NCBI GenBank assembly: GCA_964472095.1
Contig: CAYYIV010000003.1
Coordinates: forward strand, 173,641-237,640
Source of the DNA: Pelagibius sp964472095
Lineage (GTDB): Bacteria; Pseudomonadota; Alphaproteobacteria; Kiloniellales; Kiloniellaceae
Length of the DNA: 64,000 nt
Reading direction: 5' to 3'
Notes under the pieces: generated by a model
What the model saw: the letters and a program-made list of their open reading frames with translations, nothing else
Database searches by the model: none
Told to the model about the DNA's origin: nothing
Made by a program: the position numbers and the translations under genes
Part shown: positions 17,454 to 26,852 of the stretch, piece by piece
Numbering within the stretch: the stretch's first letter is position 1
Layout: each line of letters opens with the position of its first letter

Positions 17454-19838
17454 ATGGCACAGGGAATTGAACAATCTGCCCGCCGTTTTGCGACGCTTTC
17501 TGCTTTTCCAAGAGCTGGAGCCAATAAGACAGAAGAGTACGCTCTTACAAAGCGGTATAACTTCGCATTTTATATTGTTATTATACTAATAATTTACGGA
17601 TCTGTTTATCCGTTCAATTTCAATTTCTCATACGGTTCTTCAGACAGTATTTACAATTTTTTGTCGAATTGGAGCGTTATTTCGAGGCGAGGCGATGTAT
17701 TGGGAAACGTCGCTCTCTTTATTCCTTTCGGAGCCGTGGGAATGCTGGCGCTGGTGCCGGCTCGCCCCGCTGCGGCGCGTTTTTTCCTGGTTTTCCTGGT
17801 TGGGTTCTTCCTGGCCACCGGTGTCCAGGTTCTCCAGATTTTTCTTCCCACGAGAGATGCGGCCTTGGGCGATGCCATTTGGAACCTCTGCGGCTGCACT
17901 CTGGGGGCCCTGGTGGTCTGGCCTGCGGGGGTTCGCGCTCGGCTGCTCGCCCGTGCTGGCGCGGACATCCAGCTGTTTCCCCTCTTTCTGGTCCTCTGCT
18001 GGCTGGCAGGCGAGTTGGCTCCCTTCGTACCCTCGATCGATCTCCAATCTTTCAAAGACAGTCTGAAACCTCTGTTCGAGGGTCCGAGCTTTTTTTCTGT
18101 CGTGTTCTATCGGACCTACATTTCGTGGTTGGTTCTGCCCTATCTGGTGACGCGCCTATGGCCGGATCGGGCCGGAATGCCCTGGCTCATCGCCGCGGCA
18201 TTCGGGATCGTTCTTGCGAAGATCGCGATCGTCCAGAACGAGGTTGGCTCGACCTACATCCTGGCGCTCCTTCTGGCTCTCCTGACCTGGCGCCTGGTCC
18301 TGCGGCAATTCGAACACAACGCTCTGGTCATACTCCTTGGTCTGATAGCCCTTTTTGTCGTTGTCTCCCTGGAACCCTTCCATTTTCGCGAGACTGCTCA
18401 GGCCTTCTCGTGGGTGCCGTTTTCGGGCGCCCTGACTGGCTCCATGCTGATCAACGTCAAGGCGGTGGCGGCAAAAACATTCTTCCTCGGGTCGCTGCTC
18501 TTTCTCATGAAGTTGGGCGGCCTGCGCATCGTTGTTGCCACCGCCCTTGCCGCCCTGTTGACGGCGTCCTTGGAAGTTGGACAGATCTGGATCGGCCATC
18601 ACACCCCTGAAATCACCGACCCCCTTTTGGCTCTGTTTCTCGGTGCGGTGATGGCTGTATTTTATGGGCGCAATAGCCAGATCGGCAGGAGCAGAAGCGA
18701 ATCGGTGGTAGTGCCGGGTGGAAGGGTGGCCGTGAGGCAGCAGCCAGGGCAGACTGACCCGGCTGCGGCGGCGGTTCCTGCCGCGGCGGCGGTCGTCCGC
18801 AGGGCGGGACCATCGCAAGCCGGCGGCGCGCTGTACCCTACGAGGCGAGCGGTTATCATCGCGCTATCAGGGTGCCTGGTGGCGACGATCGCTATGCGAA
18901 TAGTTCTGGGGTTGCCGCAGGTTCCCTACAATGTGCTGGAGCTCTTTGGTGGCGAAGACGCATGGTGGAAGCTGTTCTTGTTTTCTTTGGCAGCGCTGTC
19001 GGTTGGCTTGGGCGGCGCGCTGGTCGGGCAGCTTGCAGCCAGGAGGGGGCGCGTCTTCTCGGTCCTGTCTGTCGGCACCATTATCGCCTGCCTGGGAACC
19101 TACTTGCTGCTGGTATCAAGTGTGACCGCTGAAAGCCTTTGGGATATCACTGGTTCTTCGAACACCTACTGGTTCGTCATGAACCGGCATATCTGGGGTG
19201 ATCCCGGCGTTTGGCTTTACGAGACCATCGGCTCGCGGACGCTCATCCAGGCCGTCGAACGCTTTGTCAGGTTTACCGCCTTGTTCGGGCAGGCGGTGTT
19301 GTGGATCGCAATCTTGAGTGCGATCTATTTTCGTGTGGCGGCATCACTCCGCACCGATTTGGCTTCCAAGGCCAGACTCGCATTGTCCTTTGCGCCTCGT
19401 TGCCTCATCGCCGCTGCTCCCTGGCTGGTGTTGTTCAATCTCATTGCCTTCGATTTTTCTTCGACGGACAACCTCAATGAGTTGATCGACGGCCACGGCC
19501 ACGTCCTCTATCTGCTGCTGATACTGCTTCCAGTGACTGCCCTTTTCCTTGCCCATGCGATCCGGCGGCCGGATCTTGGGAGCGTCCTTGTGTCGGCCCT
19601 CGTTCTTGCAGTTTCTTTGCCGCTCGGCTGGCTGTTGTTGAAAAATGGCCTCAGCCCCGTCGTGACCAAGTATGGCCGGGTATTCTCCGGTACCGATTTC
19701 CTGCTGGGGCCGGATCGAGAGGAGCTTCTGCCAGACCTGGTCCTCATGTTTAGGTGGTTTGCGGTGCAGTGCGCGGCGGTGGCCACACTGGCATTCGGCA
19801 TGCAGGTCGTCCCCGGGCCGGTGGGATCGAAGCGATGA
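17454..19838 (+). CDS. Large VanZ-like polytopic membrane protein
   Basis: A 794-residue integral membrane protein. The first part has VanZ-type signatures: YGSVYPFNF, then RGDVLGNVALFIPFGAVGML and GDAIWNLCGCTLG. A second similar unit follows (SLEPFHFRETAQAFSWVPFSGAL, ASLEVGQIWIGHHTPEITDPLLA). After a basic, Ala/Pro-rich loop near residue 430-470 comes another hydrophobic block. VanZ domains are usually about 150 residues, so this is an extended, duplicated form; VanZ-like proteins are common partners of exosortase A. ATG 17454 has GAGG nine bases upstream; a TTG at 17373 would add 27 residues. Its stop overlaps the exosortase start (ATGA). Base composition at 17560-17680 is unusually AT-rich. 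Role unknown. Confidence 0.82.
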   Translation: MAQGIEQSARRFATLSAFPRAGANKTEEYALTKRYNFAFYIVIILIIYGSVYPFNFNFSYGSSDSIYNFLSNWSVISRRGDVLGNVALFIPFGAVGMLALVPARPAAARFFLVFLVGFFLATGVQVLQIFLPTRDAALGDAIWNLCGCTLGALVVWPAGVRARLLARAGADIQLFPLFLVLCWLAGELAPFVPSIDLQSFKDSLKPLFEGPSFFSVVFYRTYISWLVLPYLVTRLWPDRAGMPWLIAAAFGIVLAKIAIVQNEVGSTYILALLLALLTWRLVLRQFEHNALVILLGLIALFVVVSLEPFHFRETAQAFSWVPFSGALTGSMLINVKAVAAKTFFLGSLLFLMKLGGLRIVVATALAALLTASLEVGQIWIGHHTPEITDPLLALFLGAVMAVFYGRNSQIGRSRSESVVVPGGRVAVRQQPGQTDPAAAAVPAAAAVVRRAGPSQAGGALYPTRRAVIIALSGCLVATIAMRIVLGLPQVPYNVLELFGGEDAWWKLFLFSLAALSVGLGGALVGQLAARRGRVFSVLSVGTIIACLGTYLLLVSSVTAESLWDITGSSNTYWFVMNRHIWGDPGVWLYETIGSRTLIQAVERFVRFTALFGQAVLWIAILSAIYFRVAASLRTDLASKARLALSFAPRCLIAAAPWLVLFNLIAFDFSSTDNLNELIDGHGHVLYLLLILLPVTALFLAHAIRRPDLGSVLVSALVLAVSLPLGWLLLKNGLSPVVTKYGRVFSGTDFLLGPDREELLPDLVLMFRWFAVQCAAVATLAFGMQVVPGPVGSKR

Positions 19839-21394
19839 GTGCGAGCGCCAACAATACGCCCAGCCGCAATCCGGGACTGGATCCTGCGCGGGCCTGGCGC
19901 CGCGCAGGGCTGTTGCTTTTCTTGGCCACTGCACTGCTCTTCGGGCTCTTCCACGAAACCGTGGGCGCCATGGTCAAGACGTGGATGGTGTCGGATACTT
20001 TTGGCTACGGCTTTCTTATCCTGCCCATTGTCGTCTTCCTCACTTACCAGCGCCGCCGACAACTCGCCGTACTGATGCCGCAGACTTGGTTCTGGGCCTT
20101 GCTCTGGATTGGCGGCGCCTTGTTGGTGTATCTGGTGGGGACCGTCGGCAACGCCTTGGTCCTCAAGCAACTGGCCTTTGTCGCCCTTTGGCAGGGGGTC
20201 TTCGCGCTGCTCGCGGGCTGGCAGGTCGTGCGGTGCATGCTGTTCCCGATTTTCTTCCTCTTCTTTGCTGTCCCGATGGGAGAGGAAATCGTCCCGTTCC
20301 TGCAGAAGATTACCGCCGAGATCGCGGTGACTCTGCTACGCGCCTCGGGCGTTCCCACATTTCACAGCGGAGTTCTGATCGAAATCCCGACCGGGAGCTT
20401 TGTCGTCGCCGACGTCTGTTCGGGCGCCCGTTTCCTGATCACGACGCTCGTGCTGGGAACTCTGGCGGCAAACCTCTTCTTTCGTTCTTGGCGCCGCCGC
20501 ATCCTCTTCATGCTGATCTGCCTGGTTGTGCCTATCCTGGCAAACGGCCTGCGGGCCTATGGCATCGTCATGCTGGCTCACTTGACAGACCACGCTCTCG
20601 CGATCTCCGTCGACCATATCCTTTACGGTTTCATCTTCCTTTCTCTGGTGCTTTTGATTCTGACCGGTCTGGGTGCGATTTTTCGGGATCGATGGTCGGC
20701 GGATCAGGATGTGGAAATCCCAGCGCCGGCCACGGCCTATCGCCTATCCTCCAGTCTCTTCGCATTTCTCTTGGTGGCTCTTCTGCTGAGTGGCGGCAAG
20801 GTATGGTCCCTGCAGGTCTCGAGTCCGCCTGCCGCTGGCAGCGATTTCGCGCTGAGCGACCTCGGACCCGGCGAGGGCTGGAGCCCGACAGACCTCACGC
20901 CCGCCGGCTGGGAGCCGGCATTCCCTGGCGCCGACCTGCATCTCTTGCGCACCTATCAGGCTCCGGATGGCGATGTGGCGTTCTTCGTTGCTCACTACGG
21001 CTACCAACGTGATGGCCATGAGGTAATCTCGTCAGGCAACAGCTTCATCGGCCGGGGGATAGAACGGCTGGTGACGCGCTTTGAGGAGATCGAGATTCTT
21101 CTTGGCGGAAGGAATCTGGCCGTTCAAGAGACCGTGGTTCAGCTCGAAGAGGGCGCGCATCTCGTTTGGTCCTGGTACGACATTGGCGGCACCCGGACCA
21201 CCTCACCGGTGGTCGGCAAGATTCTCGAGATTTGGCACGTGCTCAGTGGAGGCTCGCGTGCCGCCACGGCCTTCGCGCTGCTGACCGAAACCGGACCGGA
21301 TCTGCCTAGGGACCGCGCCCGGTTGGCGGCCTTTCTGGACGGGTTGGAAGAATCCCGCGGTCTGGCCGCAGCTGTGGTCCAGCCCGATCGCTGA
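19835..21394 (+). CDS. xrtA: Exosortase A fused to EpsI domain
   Basis: A 519-residue protein combining the eight-helix EpsH/exosortase transpeptidase and a C-terminal EpsI (DUF3485-like) domain. The catalytic triad expected for exosortases is visible: Cys195 in VVADVCSGARF, Arg240 in LANGLRAYG and His261 in SVDHILYG. From about residue 300 a further membrane segment leads into the extracytoplasmic EpsI part (GWSPTDLTPAGWEPAFPGA). Exosortase A cleaves PEP-CTERM sorting signals and is thought to attach proteins to a surface carrier or EPS. The ATG overlaps the VanZ-like stop by four bases. The fusion form is known in XrtA systems. Confidence 0.93.
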   Translation: MSASANNTPSRNPGLDPARAWRRAGLLLFLATALLFGLFHETVGAMVKTWMVSDTFGYGFLILPIVVFLTYQRRRQLAVLMPQTWFWALLWIGGALLVYLVGTVGNALVLKQLAFVALWQGVFALLAGWQVVRCMLFPIFFLFFAVPMGEEIVPFLQKITAEIAVTLLRASGVPTFHSGVLIEIPTGSFVVADVCSGARFLITTLVLGTLAANLFFRSWRRRILFMLICLVVPILANGLRAYGIVMLAHLTDHALAISVDHILYGFIFLSLVLLILTGLGAIFRDRWSADQDVEIPAPATAYRLSSSLFAFLLVALLLSGGKVWSLQVSSPPAAGSDFALSDLGPGEGWSPTDLTPAGWEPAFPGADLHLLRTYQAPDGDVAFFVAHYGYQRDGHEVISSGNSFIGRGIERLVTRFEEIEILLGGRNLAVQETVVQLEEGAHLVWSWYDIGGTRTTSPVVGKILEIWHVLSGGSRAATAFALLTETGPDLPRDRARLAAFLDGLEESRGLAAAVVQPDR

Positions 21395-21890
21395 ACGAGA
21401 GCGATCTGGCTGGGGGGCGGGGCCAGGAGACGAGAGCCCTGCGGCAGGAGGTTTGGTTCCAGATCCTGGGGGCCGGATTGCCGTGAACTCAACCGAAAGC
21501 GGTGATTTCGCTGCCTCGGGCGACTTGGCGGGCGCCGGGCTCGGGGACGTCATGTCCGATCTGATTGGCACGGCCCGGGAAAAGGCAAGACGGCAAAACG
21601 GCTGGACATGCGAAACCCCATTTGCAAGATAGAAGCAAAAGTTTGCCGGAATCGCTCCCTTGCACCAGCGATGGTATTTGAAGTTTGGAATCGTTTCGCA
21701 GCCCGGGACTATGATCGAGCTGAAAGGCCATTTGTACCAGCGATCTGGTTTTCGCCCTGCAGATAGCTCAGGTCTTGCTGCAATACCGCTGTCGTCGCGG
21801 TAGGGACAGGGTCTGACGACCAGCATCCGCCGTATCTTCGTATCCCGCTACGTCAGCGAAAATTTGAGCAGTTCAGGAGAAGTCCGCCGC
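21395..21890. other. Intergenic region downstream of xrtA
   Basis: Nearly 500 bases with no convincing gene. Long minus-strand frames here are continuations of the antisense of xrtA and lack a family pattern. A TTGGCACG resembling half of a sigma-54 site occurs near 21565, but the -12 GC element is absent. A ribosome-site-like AGGAG at 21876-21880 belongs to the next gene. Confidence 0.4.
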
Positions 21891-22871
21891 ATGGGCTCCA
21901 GAGACCCGGTATTCATCGTTGGTGGCGCCCGTTCCGGGACCACCTTCCTCGGAAAGCTTCTCGATAGCCATCCCGACGTGCTCTATCGCCATGAGCCCGA
22001 CTCAGTTCTGGTGAACACCGAGATTCCTTTCGTGCCCCACCGGAATGAGGTGCAAGGCTTTGTTGAGCCGGCGCGCCGCTACCTGGGCGCGCTCTGTCAC
22101 GTTAGCGCAACGAAGGTCTCCGGCCAGGCTCCCTTCTTTGACAAGTCCTATCGTTCGGACCTGCAGAAGAAATATTTTTTGACCGGGCTCTACCTGGCCA
22201 AGATCGCCGAGAGGCTTTGCGGGCCACTCCTGCGCAAGCCCCTGCCGGTGGCAGACTGCATCCATAGGGGCGCCGACGAGCGCATCCTGTATCTGATCAA
22301 ATCCGTGGACTCTCCCTGGCGTACCTTTCTGTTCAGCGAGGCCATGCCGAACCTTCGTTTCATTCATATTGTCCGCCACCCCTGCGCTGTCGTGAATTCC
22401 AGGTTGCGCGGGATTCAGAGCAATCTGATGGGCTCCAAGACCTATCTGCGCCCGCCCTTCGAGGCAGGCATGGCTGAAGGCTACCCATTTTCCTTGGAGC
22501 AGTTGGAGGCGAGCAGCTATGAGGAGAAGGCGGCCTTCTTGTGGATGATCTGCAATCAACGGATCCATGACTATATGAAGGGGCGCGAGGGATATCGCAT
22601 GGTCTTCTATGAAGATCTCTGCCGAGAGCTGGAGCCGACCACGCGCCGGCTCTTTGAATTCGCCGGCCTTTCATGGGATCCGCAAGCCGAGGGCTTCATT
22701 CACGATCTGGAATCGCAGGACAGCCGCGAGACCGGCTACTTCAACGTTATGCGCGCACCCTTGACCGCCCTCGACAAATGGCGTGAGCAGCTCTCCAACG
22801 AGCAGGTAGAAAGAATTGAGGGTGTGGTCCGTCACTCAGAACTGGGCCGGCGATTCCTCAACGGGGTTTGA
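21891..22871 (+). CDS. Sulfotransferase family protein (4 of 4)
   Basis: A sulfotransferase of about 326 residues with the P-loop-like VGGARSGTTFLGKLL near its N-terminus and the 3'-phosphate motif IHIVRHPCAVVNSRLRG. Compared with the other three it belongs to a distinct subgroup (VRHP instead of VRDGRD). ATG 21891 follows AGGAG by about ten bases; TTG 21864 is an upstream alternative. The following glycosyltransferase begins just after its stop. Because it sits apart from the first three enzymes it may add sulfate to a different position; this is inference. Confidence 0.85.
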   Translation: MGSRDPVFIVGGARSGTTFLGKLLDSHPDVLYRHEPDSVLVNTEIPFVPHRNEVQGFVEPARRYLGALCHVSATKVSGQAPFFDKSYRSDLQKKYFLTGLYLAKIAERLCGPLLRKPLPVADCIHRGADERILYLIKSVDSPWRTFLFSEAMPNLRFIHIVRHPCAVVNSRLRGIQSNLMGSKTYLRPPFEAGMAEGYPFSLEQLEASSYEEKAAFLWMICNQRIHDYMKGREGYRMVFYEDLCRELEPTTRRLFEFAGLSWDPQAEGFIHDLESQDSRETGYFNVMRAPLTALDKWREQLSNEQVERIEGVVRHSELGRRFLNGV

Positions 22872-22891
22872 GAACGAAAAGAGCAGCATCC

Positions 22892-24220
22892 GTGAAACTT
22901 CTTCTGGTCACCTGGTATTTCCCGCCGAGCCGGACCATCGCCGCGGTGCGCCTTGGTAAGCTGGCTCGCTACCTTTTGGCGCAGGGGCATGACGTGCGTG
23001 TCTTGACGCCGCTGGATCCGCCCTTGCCACAAGACCTGGATGTGGAGTTTCCGGCCGAGCAGGTCGTCCGAACCGCCTGGCATCCGAATGTGAAGGGTAC
23101 CAAATCAAGTAGGCGTCCGGCTCCCGCCGCAGTCGGTACCGTGCCCGCGGGGGGCGTCGGCAAGCCCTCGATGCTGAAGCGGAATCTTTGGCGCCTGCAC
23201 TCCAGCTTCTCGGAGTTCCCCGATCCCCGCGCGCCGTGGCTGCCTTTCGCCGCGGAGGCTGGCGCCAAGTTGTTCGCCGAATGGCAGCCCGATCTCGTTT
23301 TCGCCAGCGGCCCGCCTTTCACCACCCTGCTGGCGGGCCAGGAACTGAGTGACAAGTTTGCTGTGCCGCTGGTGCTCGAGTTCCGGGATCGCTGGTCGGA
23401 AGATCCCTATTCGCCGCCGTTCTTCTGGCGGCGCTGGCGCAATCGTTTGGCTGAAGACGAGCTTATCCGCAATGCCAGGGCTCTTGTCACGGTGTCCGAA
23501 CCTTGGGCTGAAGCCTACCGTGCTCGTTATGGCAAGCCGACCGCAGTGATCTACAACGGCTATGATGCCGAGTTCTGCGGCGACGGGCCCTTCGACGGTG
23601 CCGCCGGTCGCGAGGGTCTGGAGATTGTCTACACGGGCGGTATCTATCCGGGCTATCGGGATCCCTCGCCGCTCTTTGCTGCGATGAAGCAGCTTGATGA
23701 AAAGGGCCTGAGCTGCAGGATGATCTTTCATGGTGTGCGACCCGCGACGGTCGCTCCATTGGCAGAGGCGCAGGGCGTCTCACATCTGGTCGAGGTGAGG
23801 GAGGTGCTGGCTCACGAAGAGGCGCTGAGACGGCAAAGGGAGTCCGATATTCTGGTGCTTCTGCAGTGGAACGACCCGAAGGAGCAGGGCAACGTTCCCG
23901 GCAAGTTTTTCGAGTATCTGGGGGCTCGCAGGCCGATTCTCGTGCTCGGACTGCACGACGGAGTTCCGGCGACGATCGTGAAGGAGCGCGGCGCCGGCTT
24001 TTTCTCCAATGAGTCGGATGCAATCGCCAAGCAACTCGTTCGGTGGCTTGAGATCAAGAAGGAGAAGGGTCTGTTGCCGCCGGTCCCCGAAGCCGGCCGC
24101 GCCGGCTTCTCCCGCGATGAACAGTACGCTCGGCTTGAGAAGTTCCTCGAGGATCTGATCGCCGGAGGGCCGGTTCGCGGCAGGGCACCAGGCAGCGAAG
24201 CGCTCATCCAAACAGGGTGA
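22892..24220 (+). CDS. GT4-like glycosyltransferase
   Basis: A 442-residue retaining GT-B glycosyltransferase. The N-terminus KLLLVTWYFPPSRTIAAVR and DVRVLTP form the first Rossmann half; DLVFASGPPFTTLLAG and LEFRDRWSEDPYSPP follow. The donor-binding half contains IVYTGGIYPGYRDPSPLFAA and GNVPGKFFEYLGARRPILVLG. GTG 22892 gives the cleanest N-terminus; TTG 22868 overlaps the sulfotransferase stop. A Lys/Arg/Pro-rich insertion occurs near residues 70-100. It probably adds one sugar of the EPS repeat; donor unknown. Its stop lies four bases from the end of the convergent NUDIX gene. Confidence 0.85.
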   Translation: MKLLLVTWYFPPSRTIAAVRLGKLARYLLAQGHDVRVLTPLDPPLPQDLDVEFPAEQVVRTAWHPNVKGTKSSRRPAPAAVGTVPAGGVGKPSMLKRNLWRLHSSFSEFPDPRAPWLPFAAEAGAKLFAEWQPDLVFASGPPFTTLLAGQELSDKFAVPLVLEFRDRWSEDPYSPPFFWRRWRNRLAEDELIRNARALVTVSEPWAEAYRARYGKPTAVIYNGYDAEFCGDGPFDGAAGREGLEIVYTGGIYPGYRDPSPLFAAMKQLDEKGLSCRMIFHGVRPATVAPLAEAQGVSHLVEVREVLAHEEALRRQRESDILVLLQWNDPKEQGNVPGKFFEYLGARRPILVLGLHDGVPATIVKERGAGFFSNESDAIAKQLVRWLEIKKEKGLLPPVPEAGRAGFSRDEQYARLEKFLEDLIAGGPVRGRAPGSEALIQTG

Positions 24221-24224
24221 ACGG

Positions 24225-24716
24225 CTATTGGCGCTCTGTCGAAGATCTGCCACCGCGTGCTGTCGGGTATCGGGCACGAAGGTAGGATCGGAGTGCCAGA
24301 GACGGGCTTGAGATCGCTGCCGGCGCCGTGAAGGCCGCTGCAGTGATCTCGCGATTGTCGATGCGGATGCGGGGCGCCTGGGCGAGCCGGCACTCGAAGA
24401 GAATTAGATGGGTGCGGCGCAGCTCCATCCGACCGGCCAGCCGGAATTCGGCAGGGGCGGCAACGATACCGACTTCCTCCTGCAGTTCCCTCGCGGCAGC
24501 CACGACCGGCTGTTCATCGCTCCCGACATGGCCGCCCGGCAGGGTCTGGCCCCTCCAGTATGAATGCTCCACCACCAAGAGCCGGCTGGCATACCAAGCC
24601 GCCACCACAACCACCTGCGATCTCCGCCCTATCAGATGGGAAAACCTCGCTGCCCAAGGGTAGCAAATTGTCAAAGCCGATCGGTGCAGAAGATCCGCAA
24701 TCGCTTGACGGGTCAT
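24225..24716 (-). CDS. NUDIX hydrolase
   Basis: A 163-residue protein with a complete NUDIX box: LPGGHVGSDEQPVVAAAREL followed by QEEVGI, matching Gx5Ex7REUxEExGU. NUDIX enzymes cleave nucleoside diphosphates linked to another group, including nucleotide sugars. The substrate cannot be read from the sequence. It ends a minus-strand run of genes and lies 34 bases after a beta-helix gene, so it may be cotranscribed with it. Confidence 0.9.
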   Translation of the reverse strand: MTRQAIADLLHRSALTICYPWAARFSHLIGRRSQVVVVAAWYASRLLVVEHSYWRGQTLPGGHVGSDEQPVVAAARELQEEVGIVAAPAEFRLAGRMELRRTHLILFECRLAQAPRIRIDNREITAAAFTAPAAISSPSLALRSYLRARYPTARGGRSSTERQ

Positions 24717-24750
24717 TTCTTCGTTCCCGCTGCCTCTGTTCGCAAGAAAG

Positions 24751-26253
24751 TCATGGAACGCGAGGCAGGCAGCCTATGTCCTGCCCATACTGAATGGGCC
24801 CGATATCCGGCGATCCGGGACCGTAGAGCTGATTGCACAGATCCAGGCCGTTGCCTTCGATGGCAACGCCGCGGCCGATGACTGCCTGGCTATCCTTGAG
24901 GCGGAAGTCGCCGCCCAGACCATCGACGTAGACATCGCTGCTGACAGTACCGGAGGGGTCGGCGAGGGGCGGGGCAACAATGTTGCTCTGGGCCACAAAG
25001 CTGCCACCGTCACGCGCTCGGATTGAGCCGTCGACAATGTTGTTGAGGATGGTCGCGTCCGACTCTGGATAGCGCACATCGATTCCTCTCGTGGCTATGA
25101 GCGCATTGTTATGAACCAGCGTCTCGGCGCTCTTGCTCAGATAGATTCCGGCATCATTCGGGCAGTTCATTATGATGTTGTTTCTGGCGATGCCTCGCCG
25201 ATGCTCTACGCGGCATCCCCCATCACGACAGAACCTGCGGCCGGTGCCCCCGTCTCCGAAGGAGAAGCCGATTCGAAGGTGGCCGGAATGGCGCCACTCG
25301 CAGCGCACCAGGTTCTGCTCGAAAACGTTGTCTTCTCCGGCTCCCTTGAAGAATGCGCCATAACTGGTGAGGTCTTCGCTCGCCTTGCCAAAGTCGGCGA
25401 TCAGATTCTTCTGCACGCGCCAACGGCTCACCGACACAAGATCCAGGACGGCAACGGTCCTGTCAGTGTTTCTTGGGCGGTCGTTGAGAAAGGTGTTGTA
25501 CCGTATAATCCCTTCGTCGGGAAAGCGACCATCCTTGCCGTTCACCTTGACGGCCGCATTGAAATTGGTCACCCAGTTGTTCTGGATCACCACGCCCACA
25601 GCATCGCCGACCACATGGAAAGCGTGCTCGCAGCGATTGTCATCCTGGCAAATGCCCTCGATCACCAGGTTCTCGAAGGTCCAAAAGGGAGCGAGGATGC
25701 GAAATCCCTCGAGCAGGGAGAACTTCAGATGGACGCTTCCGAGGGCCGGGGCCCGCACCACGATTGGGAGATCTGGCTGACCTGGGCTATCAATGCCAAT
25801 ACTGGCGCCGGAGAAGTCATAGGTGCCTGGCTGGACCTCGATCACCGTTCCGGGCCGTGCATTCCTGACGGCAGCCCTCAGTTCCTCTTCCGTCCGCACC
25901 GGCAGAGTTTCCAGTGCAGGCGGGCGAGAGTCGGCGATCCCCGCGAGACGAGGTCCGACAAGGTCATTGCTCCAGACCTCCGGACCATCAAGCGGTGTCG
26001 TCGTCGCGGAGGCTACGAAATGGAACTGGGGTTTTCTGTGGCCAGCGATCGCATCTATCGCGCCCAGGCATGCCGGCGATAGCTGAGGTCGTTGCAAAGG
26101 TGTCCCGGCGGCCAGGTCTTGGCTCGCGCAGACCTGCGCCGGCTCCTGGACAACGTCGTCAGCTGCGAGCGCAGCTCCCCAAGATCCGCAGAGACAGACG
26201 ACCGTCGCAGCGATGCAGAGCTTTCGCGGTGCATTCTCGAACGCTCGTGGCAT
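24751..26253 (-). CDS. Secreted right-handed beta-helix protein
   Basis: A 500-residue exported protein. The signal peptide is roughly residues 10-30 (IAATVVCLCGSWGAALAA). The N-terminal cap has RNARPGTVIEVQPGTYDFSG, the entry motif of pectate-lyase-like and chondroitinase-B-like helices. Many short repeats with Asn turns follow (FENLVIEG, VIQNNWVTNFNAAVKVNG, ARNNIIMNCPNDAGIYLS). It has about eight cysteines, possibly disulfides. It could be a lyase, epimerase or hydrolase acting on the EPS; no catalytic residues can be assigned by eye. Confidence 0.82.
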   Translation of the reverse strand: MPRAFENAPRKLCIAATVVCLCGSWGAALAADDVVQEPAQVCASQDLAAGTPLQRPQLSPACLGAIDAIAGHRKPQFHFVASATTTPLDGPEVWSNDLVGPRLAGIADSRPPALETLPVRTEEELRAAVRNARPGTVIEVQPGTYDFSGASIGIDSPGQPDLPIVVRAPALGSVHLKFSLLEGFRILAPFWTFENLVIEGICQDDNRCEHAFHVVGDAVGVVIQNNWVTNFNAAVKVNGKDGRFPDEGIIRYNTFLNDRPRNTDRTVAVLDLVSVSRWRVQKNLIADFGKASEDLTSYGAFFKGAGEDNVFEQNLVRCEWRHSGHLRIGFSFGDGGTGRRFCRDGGCRVEHRRGIARNNIIMNCPNDAGIYLSKSAETLVHNNALIATRGIDVRYPESDATILNNIVDGSIRARDGGSFVAQSNIVAPPLADPSGTVSSDVYVDGLGGDFRLKDSQAVIGRGVAIEGNGLDLCNQLYGPGSPDIGPIQYGQDIGCLPRVP

Positions 26254-26339
26254 TGCCCTTTACTCGTTTTCCGCCCAGCACACGAATCCGCCGGTTTTTT
26301 CGCGCCCGGCTGATATGGCGTCTACGCTTGCTCGCTCAC

Positions 26340-26726
26340 TCAGTCCCGCGAATAGTCGTCTTCCAGGCGTGTGATGTCGCTTTCGTCCAGAATGCCTCCG
26401 TACTGCACCTCGACGAAGATCAAAGGCTCGGCGCCGTTGTTGTGGATGCGGTGCTTGGCGCCGCAGGGGATGACGACGTAGTCACCAGGCCCGACCGGGA
26501 TCTTGCTGTCATCCACCGTTGCCTCGCCGCTGCCGGCAACAATCACCCAGTGCTCCGACCGATGCTGGTGTAGCTGCAGCGACAGACGCTGGCCTGCATT
26601 CACCTCGACCCGCTTCGTGATGAAGGCAGTCCCGGTGTCGACCACCCGCCAGTTGCCCCAGGGACGGTCTTCGTGATCTCCAACATCATAGCGAACGGCT
26701 TTTCGACCCTCGGACATGGTGTCCAT
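26340..26726 (-). CDS. Stand-alone type II mannose-6-phosphate isomerase cupin
   Basis: A 128-residue cupin. It shows the phosphomannose-isomerase type II pattern: RPWGNWRVVD, ITKRVEVNAGQRLSLQLHQH, RSEHWVIVAGSGEATVDD, GDYVVIPCGAKHRIHN and FVEVQYGGILDESDITRLED. In most bacteria this domain is the C-terminal half of the bifunctional ManC/AlgA protein; here ManC at 32410-33528 ends without it, so the two functions are encoded separately. It would convert fructose-6-P to mannose-6-P for GDP-mannose. The start ATG at 26726 is preferred; an ATG three codons later is possible. Confidence 0.85.
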   Translation of the reverse strand: MDTMSEGRKAVRYDVGDHEDRPWGNWRVVDTGTAFITKRVEVNAGQRLSLQLHQHRSEHWVIVAGSGEATVDDSKIPVGPGDYVVIPCGAKHRIHNNGAEPLIFVEVQYGGILDESDITRLEDDYSRD

Positions 26727-26852
26727 TTTCCGCCTCCCTTTGGCGCCGATGCAGAACCCCTGAATCTTGCGGCCTCACGCATGCTGGACCGAGACGGCTG
26801 GGCAGGTCAAAGGCTTATAAGTGCATTTAAGGTTAACCAGGAAGATCTGCCT

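Noticed and set aside
21560..21580. TTGGCACG as a sigma-54 promoter element
   Set aside because: The GC dinucleotide is not found at the needed spacing for the -12 element.
21203..21826. 207-residue minus-strand ORF downstream of xrtA
   Set aside because: Half of it is antisense to xrtA and the rest shows no motif.
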